Source: Scatophagus argus (Eukaryota > Chordata > Actinopteri > Scatophagidae). From it: a DNA stretch of 64,000 nucleotides. A model generated the notes under the pieces. That model saw only the letters and a list, made by a program, of their open reading frames with translations, searched no databases and was not told the DNA's origin. The DNA is taken from the NCBI RefSeq assembly GCF_020382885.2, contig NC_058506.1, positions 5,022,001-5,086,000 of the forward strand. Reading direction: 5' to 3'. Positions 48,894 to 59,100 of this stretch are shown here, in pieces. A program made the translations under genes and the position numbers. Position 1 is the stretch's first letter. Each line of letters starts with the position of its first letter.

Positions 48894-51800
48894 GTAATAA
48901 AATCTTGATGTTAACTGATGCTGGATGCCAAGCTAACATTGTCACTTGTGCGAATGCTACCGTTAGCTGTGATTCAAACGATGGTGCTGGCGCAAACTGT
49001 TTTCTTGAACCTTCCACAATAACGTTAAGGTCCCATGACAAATGCGCTTCGTGGAGATTAGTGCAGTGGAAGTCGACAGACACGTTTCTCTTTTGAAAAA
49101 TAAACGCCTTCAGTGTTTGGAGACCAAGTCATTTAGATGTTTGTTTCGACGTTGTAACTGATTTCACTTGAAAGCCGCTGTCAGAAGTCCCATCGACTTT
49201 CTGATATCGGACTAGCTGGAAGCAGTTAGCCCAACGTTAGCATTTAGCTTTTCGATCGACTCGGTGTGTTTACATATATTTTAACCGACATAACATGCGG
49301 TGTTTCCTTCTTTTAGACATGGCGTTTACCAGATTTGTGATTAACATGATGATAGCTATTATCCTTATGGATAAATCTAAGTAACATTGCACTAGTTGAC
49401 CCATTTTCCTCTGCTTACCATATAGAACTGTTAACATATTTAGCCAGCTCGCTGCATCTGTCGGCTAAAATTAGCCGCTGTCACTGTTGTTAGCTTCAAC
49501 ACCCCAAGCTAACTAATGTCAATCTCCTGTTATCTCTGTTCGTTATTTTAGCAGACCCAGCTGCGAATTAAATTTGTCTACCCACATATTACTCGCTTTG
49601 TAAAAGCAACCGACTTTTGGGTTTTTGGCACTGATGCTACATTTCAGGTTTTGTTTATGATCGTCAGGGACACAGTGTACTCCTTTGTAGATTTAAGATA
49701 TTATCTTCATTGTGACGGCAGTTGATCTGGACCTTAATATTTTTAAATGGGGTAACTAATTTAAATGTCAATAATTTGAAATACACCGTATTCCTTTCAT
49801 TCTTACATATACTTGGATATTGTAGATGTTGTTGAAAAATGAGTTTGATATAGTTTGACTGGCAAATACATGTCATGTGTTATAGACTGACACTTTCAAT
49901 AGAATCTGTAGTGACACTGAAAGGGTTTTTACCTGATGCGGTGGAGCTTGGAAGACATCAAGTAAAGTTGTCAGATTTCGCTTGTAACAAGGAAGCATCT
50001 GTTTAGGAACATGGCTCTAAATTAGTGTGCAGAATGGTAGAATGCCAGTCAACTGACTGAGAAATTATACATGTCTACTCAGAGAGGACATACTGTTCCT
50101 CTGGCAAGGCTGCCAATCATCAAATAATATGACATGCCTAGAAGTTAATAATCTTCTCTATCTGGAAATGAACCAGAAAGCACATGGAGATAGACAGTTA
50201 CATAGATTTTGGTATTCCTTATCCAGTTGATGTCTTATTCTGCATAACTTTCAGTTGAATTAGACCACATATGTCAAACCGGTCCACAGGAGGGCCGGTG
50301 TGGCTGCAGGTTTTTGTGCCAACTAACCAAGAGCACACCGTTTGACCAATCAACTGTCTGAAGACGGAGATCAGTTGATTAAATGAGTCAAGTCTGGTGT
50401 GCTGCTACTTGGTTGGAAAGAAAACCTGCAGCCACACCGGCCCTCCTGTGGACCGGTTTGACATGCCTGAATTAGACTATGAAAACATATCTGGAAAATT
50501 GCAGTGCAGTTAAGGAAGAGTTGACCCTTCACTCCATGCTGCTTCTTACTAAATCACCAAGCAAGGCCTCCTAAGACAACAGTAATATTGTCTCCTCAGC
50601 AGTCTTCACAAAAGCACCACATCAGTCCAGGTAATGGACTGAAGGTACCATGATATGAAACAATGACCACTTGAATTTGACATTTGTTTTTATATCCAGA
50701 GCTGAACAAAAATCCAGTGGAGGGATTCTCAGCAGGACTCATAGAGGATAATGATCTCTACAGATGGGAAGTCCTTATCATAGGACCTCCAGACACACTG
50801 TAGTAAGTATATCTGTCTCTTACATAGCAGGAGAGATGTAATTATGTTGTATGTTGTCTCTATTGCTGGATAGATGTTTTGTAAACTGTACAATGTTTGC
50901 CTTTCTTTTGATCTTGTTTGTTCACAGTGAAGGTGGTGTGTTTAAAGCTCATCTGACATTTCCCAAAGACTACCCTCTCAGGCCACCTAAAATGAAATTT
51001 ATCACAGATATTTGGCACCCTAATGGTAGGTGCAGGTGTTGTATACCGTGAATGATAATTGCCTTTTTTTGTGGACATGTTTGTGGAGGTGAAGGTTGTT
51101 ACTCTCTCAGACATATGTTATATCTATTATACAACATAGTGTTTATTTTAGAAAAATCGGCCCTTTGTAATATGTGTGAATACAAAGAATATTTATTTGC
51201 AGTTCATTAAATACAAGTTCAACGTAAAGTTTGTTCCATGCCCTTTGTTGCATTAATTCAATCTTCAGCTTTTTGTTATTATTATTATTTATTGTAAGTA
51301 AAAGAAATTTTCCAAGGCATATATTCACGCAGCAAGGTCGGTAAGAGGTCAAGGTCAGTGGATGAATTAGCTTCAAACAAGGATTTCTTTTTTTTTCTAC
51401 TTTAGTACTCACGAGAAGTACTGGATGGAACAAAATGGTACACAAAATAAACTGAAATGCACTATTATCACTCTGGAGAAGCCTCAGCAGCTTTAGGTTG
51501 GATATAAATGATCCTTTAATAGTTACTCCTGATAACATGTTAATGTGCTACAGTTTTAGCACATGCCAAATTAAAAAAGAAATTATCTTCACTTGTTTCA
51601 TACTTTCATTCTGTTTTTCAAACTAGTAATAACACAAGTAAATAGAAAAGATTTTTAGAATCTTCATGAGGTATTAAGTTATGCAGGAATCGATTTAAAA
51701 TGAGTGCTAACCTCTACGAGTGGCCAAAATCCATTTCACTATATGTATGAGGACTTAATAATTGCTTTTCACTCACTGTGACCATAGTGTTTAATAGAAG

Positions 51801-52721
51801 CTGAGTAGCTTGGTAAGGAGGAAGGGGGAAGAATTAGACTGTCCAAATGTGCAAAGCTGATACATGCATACACATACTGTTGCAGACTAGCTGTAACTGC
51901 TAGCAAAGGTGCCTCTGCTGAATATTGAGTCAGATTGGCAGTCAGAGGCAGGTATTTTTATGGGCACTGTTTGTAAATGGTATCGTTAATCAGTTTGGTT
52001 ATTGATTGACTAAATGTCAAGCTTAACGAGTATTTAAAGCAAATGTTAGCATCCATCGAAATAAAGAATAAGCATTTTTTGCTTCATATATTGTATTTTA
52101 CTTTTTCAGTTGACAAGAATGGAGATGTATGTATTTCTATTTTGCACGAGCCTGGGGAGGACAAGTATGGCTACGAGAAGCCAGAAGAGCGCTGGCTGCC
52201 GATCCACACAGTGGAAACCATCATGATTAGTGTTATCTCTATGCTGGCAGACCCAAATGGTGACTCACCAGCAAATGTGGATGCTGCAGTAAGTGTACTT
52301 GTTGATTAGAAGTGGTGGTAAACTTAAAATTTATGTGCTTTTCTGCTCAATTCAACATCCAGTGGTGATCTTGGTCTTAAATATTTGTTGTTGTTTTTTA
52401 ACCACAAATTTCAGTAAATTCCAAGGGTTTGCTAGTTTATGTTTTAGCGGGCACTAAATAGTAAATGTATTATTACTTGAATTAATTACTTGATTTTGTA
52501 TGAACAAAGTTATGACTGATTTTGAGCAGTACTCATCCCATTAAAGCAAATACAGTGATGAAATTAAGAAAAGATATGCAATATGAAAGATATAAAGATT
52601 GAGCATCTGTATTGTCTTTTTTTCTCCTGTGCAGAAAGAGTGGAGGGAGGACAGACATGGTGCATTCAAAAGGAAAGTTGCCCGTTGTGTACGAAAAAGC
52701 CAAGAAACTGCGTTTGAGTGA
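48848..52721 (+). CDS. ube2g1: Ubiquitin-conjugating enzyme E2 G1 (complete, 5 exons)
   Basis: Exons 48848-48893, 50700-50802, 50928-51025, 52110-52288, 52635-52721; CDS 513 nt, 170 aa, the usual length. E2 (UBC) fold: HPN at 80-82, catalytic Cys90 in GDVCISIL, then an acidic loop ([14 protein letters not shown], from 96) typical of the Ube2G/Ube2R class. The C-terminus ends SQETAFE. It takes ubiquitin from E1 as a thioester and passes it to substrates or to a growing chain; G1 is known for Lys48 chains and for acting with cullin-RING ligases. It differs from human at only a few positions as I recall that sequence (such as Pro4 and Glu31). All introns are GT-AG. It is head-to-head with spns3 and in tandem with ankfy1. 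Confidence 0.97.
48894..50699 (+). other. ube2g1: ube2g1 intron 1
   Basis: 1.8 kb intron with no exon signal; it holds the foldback transposon at 50266-50467. Confidence 0.85.
50266..50467. mobile_element. Palindromic MITE (foldback DNA transposon) in ube2g1 intron 1
   Basis: About 202 bp. The two ends are inverted copies: the left arm from 50271 (atgtcaaaccggtccacagg, then agggccggtgtggctgcagg) matches the reverse complement of the right arm ending at 50464, nearly perfectly over about 45 bp, with looser pairing inwards. The decamer tgaattagac flanks it on both sides (50256-50265 and 50468-50477) and reads as a target-site duplication. It has no coding capacity. A 9-10 bp duplication would suit a Mutator-like element, but the superfamily is not proven. 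Confidence 0.85.
50700..50802 (+). CDS. ube2g1: ube2g1 exon 2
   Basis: 103 nt, acceptor ATCCAG|AGCTG, donor CTGTA|GTAAGT. Encodes [13 protein letters not shown] and [14 protein letters not shown] of the UBC fold. Confidence 0.96.
50928..51025 (+). CDS. ube2g1: ube2g1 exon 3
   Basis: 98 nt, acceptor TTCACAG|TGAAGG, donor AATG|GTAGGT. Encodes [17 protein letters not shown] and the HPN triad that orients the active site. Confidence 0.96.
52110..52288 (+). CDS. ube2g1: ube2g1 exon 4
   Basis: 179 nt, acceptor TTTCAG|TTGACA, donor GCA|GTAAGT. Carries catalytic Cys90, the acidic loop and the [12 protein letters not shown] helix region. Confidence 0.97.
52635..52721 (+). CDS. ube2g1: ube2g1 exon 5 (stop)
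   Basis: 87 nt, acceptor GTGCAG|AAAGAG; encodes [13 protein letters not shown] through SQETAFE and TGA. Confidence 0.96.
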   Translation, partial: KEWREDRHGAFKRKVARCVRKSQETAFE

Positions 52722-52844
52722 TGTTTAGCAAAGATCTAGCTTCATATTTTCAGGGCAAGTATTTTTGACTTTTCAGAATCTTTCGTTCACCAATCACCAC
52801 TAACTCCAGCTGATCAAAATTGGCTTCCTGTTGTACTAACTGTA

Positions 52845-53107
52845 AACGTACAGTTCAGCCCAAGTTCAAAAATACGTATTTTTCCTCTTACCTGTAGAGT
52901 TACTTGTCCAGCTAGACTGTTGAGTTTGTCAAGTGTATTTTTTCACTTGAGAACCACAAGCAAAATACCATCTAGTTCCATTACAATAGAAGGCGGACAT
53001 CTCTGAAACTCAGCAACGCACAGCAAAACAATCTACATGGATAAATATCACCTCAAATGAGAGGAGAAATATGTATTGTTGATTTTGTGATGAACTGTCC
53101 CTTTAAA
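52845..53107. mobile_element. MITE-like repeat with imperfect terminal inverted repeats in ube2g1 3' UTR
   Basis: The left end (acagttcagcccaagttc, then aatacgtatttttcctctta) and the reverse complement of the right end (acagttcatcacaaaatc, then aatacatatttctcctctca) are clear inverted copies. Internal text (cctgtagagttacttgtcca; ccatctagttccattacaat) is familiar from a common percomorph repeat whose ends read aactgtccctttaa. No ORF. The boundaries are approximate. Confidence 0.7.
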
Positions 53108-54041
53108 TAACAATGTCTTGTGGTTCACCAGTCTTGCGATAAATCCTCCTTTCATCAAGGCTCCATTGTTCAGTTTAAGTTCGGCCTGTTTTAGAGAGAC
53201 TGTGATTCCGCTGTCATTTTGGAGGCTGATATTTGTACCTGTTGTTGAGGTAATGAATTGTGTGATTGGACTTCCTCCCATTTTTTTCTTTTTCTCCCCC
53301 CCCCCCCGCAGGTCTCCAATTGAAAATCAACATGGCACTGTTTTCCTGCACTCTTCCACCCCGTCGTCAGGCTTGTTCTCCTTTATTTTGGCGGGAACAG
53401 GCAGGCTACTGTAGGCTGCAATAGAACATAACAGTGACTACCAAGGCTGACAGAAAACCGCCAAGCAAGTGCCAACTCAAAAAAAAAAATAAATAAAACA
53501 ACCCCAGAAGATGATAAAACATTTTTCAAGTCTATGAACTGCTTCAACATTCAGGAAGATATTGTAAAGACATGTATATAGCACAGACTAAACCGGATAA
53601 TATATAAGCTCCCTTTCCATCCATCAAGGCATGTAGACCAAATGAGTAGCTCTGGTTCAGATAGATATATTTTTGTCCATTTTCCCCTTCTTGACTCCAG
53701 CATGCATTCGTTCTCTTTAGATTGTTTTAACAGGTCTTAAATAGAAAGAGAATTGTAATGCTGTTGGATGAATATCAAGAGCTTGATTGATTCAAGCGAG
53801 GCGTGAATGACGTGACTGATGAAGGGTTTTCCCGAGGAATACCGCCATATTAGAATACACAGCCGTTGTGGGTTCTTCGGCATTCTCAGAACTCGCCATC
53901 ATGACGTGTCCCTGAATGATTTTGTTTTTCTTTGTCAGTTACAAGTCTTACCATCCTGCTCAGTTGACTTATGAAAGGCAACACGACCCTTAATTTTTGT
54001 GCACGCAAAGTTTTGTTGATCCTTTTTCAAAAGTGCCTCCT

Positions 54042-54047
54042 AATAAA
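54042..54047 (+). terminator. ube2g1: ube2g1 candidate polyadenylation signal
   Basis: AATAAA 1.32 kb past the stop, with a T-rich region downstream. It is the best canonical signal after the repeat. Confidence 0.55.
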
Positions 54048-54070
54048 ATGCCTGGCCACTTCACGCTGCA

Positions 54071-54819
54071 TTGAACAAGTGTTAAAAAAATGTTTTTAAA
54101 AAAATTGAGAAATTGTGTACTGCCTATGTGTGAATTTAATTAATAGCCAGCACACAGGGAATCTGTATTATTAGAATATTGGTAACAATTTGGTGTAGCA
54201 ATAACTCCCCCAGTATGAAGTGTACACATGTTAATGTTTGATATCCTGATACAGTTTGAGGTCCTCTTCTCCAATATTCAGTTATTTTACCAACCTCTCT
54301 TTTCCTCGTCTGTGTTGTCCTCAGTAGGAATTGTTATGCATGCTTTATGGTATTTTTGTTTTGTTTTTTGCTGAATGTTTCCGGGGTTTTGTTTGCGAAT
54401 GTTTGTGTGTTTGTGTATACAAGTATGTGCGCCCCTTTTGTTGCTCTTTCCCCGATCCACAATCTCATGATTTTTCTGCTCAATGAACTATTGCAGATTT
54501 GCCTAATGTACAAAGACAAAATACTGATGTATATTTTTCATGTTATGAAACCTGTCACCTGTAGTGAGTTCTTCTAAAATAAGACTTTTTTTCAATATTT
54601 CCTTGTGTATTTAATTCAGGGTGTGTTTTGGGTACAACGGGAAGTACATCTTGCTCAACAGAAACCTTTCATTTACACAAAATGTTTTCAGTGTGTAAAT
54701 GACATTTATTTATTTCTTCCGTTGGTTAATTTCCAATATTCCAAACAATATTTTGCGATAATATTTACATGCATCATTTATCGTGGATTTCAGACAAAGC
54801 GCCAAGAGCGTGCAGTTTC

Positions 54820-54862
<43 letters not shown>

Positions 54863-56093
54863 CTGGTAGTCAGCTGTTTTCATTCACAGAGTTTAACTTC
54901 CTTTTGGGTTTAAATCACCAAATTATTTCATTGTTGCTGATGATAAACCACACTGCTGACTACATGACCTATTTGAGGTACTGTAACATGGCAGGTTAAC
55001 CGTGAAGAAAATGCATTTCTAGCTGTGGTCCACACCTGTTTCTCTTGTCCAGTTTTGTGACAGTTTTGATTGTCTTACAAATTGAATCCCATATGTTTTT
55101 CGTGTTTTTTCATTCACCATCTGATCAAGTAAGTCATATTTAGTTTTCCTAAGTAAAATTAATGGAAAATGTACATCACCAGTGGTAGGGGAAAACAATA
55201 CTGTCTCAAAAATGAGTCCACAACACCTTACTTATGTAATGTAACTAAATCTATCTTCAATCATTTGACAGTTCTCTCTCACTGCAAAATTTATCAGCAG
55301 AAAAATGTTATTCTATGTACATTATCTTAAACCTCACATTTTTTTCAAGAACTCGGTGAGCAGATTATTGACTTGACCTGTAGTTTTGGTCGTCACCAAG
55401 CTCCTGACAAAGATGCATGTACAGTAGACCTATTTAATTTCTAGCAGCGAGGTTAGTTAATCAAAAGAAGATGAATTGCCAATTATTTTGAAAATCGATT
55501 AATCCCTTAAGTCATTATCGGAGCAAAAATGTTAAACATTTGCTAGTTCCTGCATAAATGACAGGATTTGCTGTGTCGACTGACCACTGTGCACTTCCGT
55601 ATCTGATGTAGAGATTTGTGGCTGGCACATCAGCACAACTTAACGGTAGAAGAGCACGAGCACCTGAAAGCAGCACAAGTTAGAATAGAAACTTTCATTA
55701 AAGCAACGCGAGATTGACGACCTTTCATCACTTTGAACATAATGTATGTTGCTTCGGGTCAGACACTCGTCTAGGTCAAGTTATGCTCACAATGAAATCA
55801 TAGAACACTGAATGAGCTGTCAACTTTTTGTAATTAACAGAAAATTAACACATTATACCCTTAAGTAGAGAAAAAATCAATTCCGGAGATGGTAATAACC
55901 CAGTACGAGTTAAACTAAGTATAATACATCAACATTTTGTAAGGCCTTGCAAAAAGAACAGTAATTGTCATATGATAAACCATCAATTAACGCGTTTTGA
56001 GTAAACACTTGAACGCAGCACCACTGCCTACTATCGGCCTCTTCGTCATATCGCGATAGAGAGCATCAGGCCACGGAGCTAACGCTGAGCAAC
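54071..56093. other. Interval between ube2g1 and ankfy1
   Basis: AT-rich, with an (AT)n array at 54824-54858. The last part before 56094 should hold the ankfy1 promoter; TATCGCGATA lies at 56049-56058, about 40 bp from the start codon. No exon was recognised. Confidence 0.6.
54824..54858. repeat. (AT)n microsatellite
   Basis: About 35 bp of alternating TA between ube2g1 and ankfy1. Confidence 0.95.
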
Positions 56094-56101
56094 ATGGCGG
56101 A
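56090..56101 (+). promoter_or_regulatory. ankfy1: TISU/YY1-type element at the ankfy1 start codon
   Basis: CAACATGGCGGA matches the TISU consensus SAASATGGCGGC at 11 of 12 positions. TISU acts both as a YY1-bound promoter element and as a start signal for mRNAs with very short 5' UTRs. The overlapping GCGGAAG is ETS-like. Confidence 0.6.
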
Positions 56102-56103
56102 AG
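56094..56103 (+). CDS. ankfy1: ankfy1 coding exon 1
   Basis: Only 10 coding nt (M-A-E plus one base), donor GAAG|GTATGA. It joins exon 2 to read MAEEEVAKL, the known N-terminus. Confidence 0.9.
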
Positions 56104-59100
56104 GTATGAGATTGTTTTTTTTTTTACTATTTGGTACACTCCCTGTTTTCCTCGTATGCTTGTTGAACTGGTGGACTGTATCAACTAGTGCATTGGCAGT
56201 TTGATAAACTGTGCATTGTCTGTGGGTGAAAATACGAAACAATGCGACACTTGTCTTGTCACACTCGGCTTGCCAGTGAGCAAGCTCTATCGTTAGCCCT
56301 CGATGATGTTGCTAGCTGACTTTTATCGCCAAGAGTTAGCCGAACCGGGCAAGGGCTGGTGTTGGTGGGTTGGGCTGCGCAGAACATTTTTTGTGTAGGC
56401 AGATTACAGGTTAGAAAGAAAAAAAAAAACGTTATGTTAACATGTAGAGTTTGCAGGTAATGGTGATAATGACTAGCTAAACCATATCATGGATCTCATC
56501 AAACAATGTAACGTTACATTATCTATACTAGCTATAATTTAAGTAACAGTTAGCGCTCTGTTAAGGGTTGTTATTCCGTTCGTGAAGACATACTCTTTAA
56601 AATCATTATTTGTTATCAGTCCTGTTAAATGGATGGCAGATAGCAGGGGACTTAACAGAACAGGGCAGGGCAGGTGTGTCACTCCGCGTAAGGTATCATC
56701 TGCACCACCTGGCAGAAGTGCCATGGCCAAGGGCACCACCTATATTTGGCCTAGACATAAGGGAGCGTCTGTTGTGTGTTCCTCCTTAAGGGAAATCTGC
56801 TTACCAGCTTGAATCCAGAGAACAAACTCTTTTTCTGGGGTGTTAAGAGTTGTATATGCAGGATCTTCTTTGCTACCGAGCAGAAAAGATCTTTTTATTT
56901 GGTTTTGTTAAATGATTGTCTCAGCCTTCGCTTAAATGATAAAGGGAAGATCTTCATATTTCTCTAAAATGACCTTTGCAATACCTGTGTTCTGTTGAGA
57001 CGTGGCAAAATTTTCACTGTGTTTTGTCGTATTGACAAAAATGGAATACATTTGGCACAAGCTTGATTATGGTGCATTGTTTCTATATGTTGAAGGTTTG
57101 TCGTATGTACAGTTGACTTGGGATACTCTTTTCAGATCTACATGTATATATTTGCTTTCCAAATGCATTAATGATTAAGGTGAATTTATTAAAATTGTCC
57201 AGTGGCTGGTCGGTTGGTCCTCAACTGCTTCACCACACTGCCTTTCCTGTGTTAAGCTGATCAGGTGGTTTTCAGAAACACTCCCCCCTCTGTTCCTCAT
57301 GACCAGTAGCTGTAACGGTTTACAAGGGAAGACAAAGTAAGGTGCCGCCTCAGCATTCTTTGCCCACTAAAACTTAACTGGTTTAAAGGAAGGAAATGGG
57401 CCTCAGTGAAATTCTTGGCTGAGACATGAGTTAGTGTTGTAACACAAAGATCTGTAGAAAGTGTATTTCATTTAAAGGAACAGAGAAAGCACTGTCAAAC
57501 AGAAATACTTTCTTTAAAATCGCTGTTGTCTGTTTTTAATATTTGGAAATTTCCTATATGCTTGTATAAAGAAAGCTGAAAATGTTTTTCTGTGCAAGTG
57601 TTTTAAACAAGTAATGGGACAGGAATATGCAAAGTAAGAATAACTTAAGTTATATTCTCATTAAAACAAATACATTTTGGAAGATAAATTGTTGGAACTA
57701 TAGAACATTGAACCAAAGGGTTTAAATTGCTTCCAGTGTCTTGCTAACCTATTTTTGTTACCTTGTATGTTGTTTATGTCCTTCGTCTCTCTCTTTTACC
57801 TTGTTGTGGGACAGAGGAGGTGGCCAAGCTGCAGAAGCACCTGGCCCTGCTCAGGCAAGAATATGTGAAGATGCAGCAGAAGCTGGCCGACACAGAGAGG
57901 CGCTGTGCCGTGCTTGCTGCCCAGACCTCTGGCCAGGGTTCCCCTGCTGCAGACACCTTCATTAGCCGTCTGCTGGACATTGTGGGCGACCTCTATCAGC
58001 GGGAACAGTACAGGTGAGGATTGAGGTTGAAGTGAATGGATATTAGCTATTATATAGCTGTGTGTCTGCTCTGGTGTGCGTTATGCGATAGAAAACCCTC
58101 TTGCTGCATTTGAGCAGCTGATGGACTTGTATCATAAGATCATGAGATCCTGAGAGACTTTTCCATAAGTTCACTTGCAGAGTTTCCTTTTTTCTAACAT
58201 TATTGAAGACTTGAAATATTTGCAAAATATACTTTGTGTCTGAGAGATGGATGTGTTGGTTTTGCAGTGATCTGAAAGTGAAAGTGGCAGGGGAGAAGCT
58301 CAGTGCCCATAAGTTTGTGCTGGCTGCTCGCAGTGATGTCTGGAGTCTGGCCAACCTGGCCTCCACCTCTGAATTGGACCTATCTGGTGAGCAACCCTGC
58401 TGTGTTGTCACTGTTTTATAGGAGTCACTTCAAACATAATGAAATCCGTTTGTTATGTACCTACCCCTCTGTTAGTCAACATGCTTTTGGGTTAATAGAT
58501 GATGACTGAATATTTATTTAGGAGTGGATTGTGGGTGCTGTCAAAGTCCAGTATTGGACACAGTTTTGATCTGGGTTGGTTTTGGCCCTTGTGCCTGTTT
58601 GTCAGTAATCAGTGTAGTTTGTATTCAAATGTCAGCAAGTGACAGAACTTCTAAAACGTGTTTTTCAGAAAGAAAGAAAAATGGATGTTTTATTTTCATT
58701 ATTGGTACAAAATGGTTCTTATCATGTTAGAATTACAACAGGTTAGTGTTCTAAGTGTACACATTTCTCATTTTGTAACATGGCTTTCTAGATTGCAAAC
58801 CTGAGGTTGCCATGGCAATGTTGCGCTGGGCATACACCGATGAGTTGGAAATCAGTGAGGATGATGCCTTTCTTATTGACTTGATGAAGCTGGCCAACCG
58901 CTTCCAGCTTCAGCTGCTCAGAGAGAGGTCAGCACAATACTGACTTTTGCTTTGCAGGCTACAGTTATACTTGAATTATTGCAATTGGCAGTGTCAGTGC
59001 AGTGTATCATTTTGTAGAGCAACATACGTAGCTTAATGGCCTGAAAATATATTTATTTCTCCACTGGGACAGGTGTGAAAAAGGCGTCATGTCCTCGGTG

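Larger units (their letters stand above)
52722..54070 (+). other. ube2g1: ube2g1 3' UTR (probable extent)
   Basis: The stretch runs from the stop codon to a canonical AATAAA at 54042-54047; earlier AATAAA copies are at 53488 and 53492, so shorter isoforms are possible. It contains a transposon-like repeat (about 52845-53107) and a pyrimidine tract ending CGCAG at 53311. UBE2G1 mRNAs are known to have long 3' UTRs. The end could lie further right (to about 54.6 kb). Confidence 0.55.
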
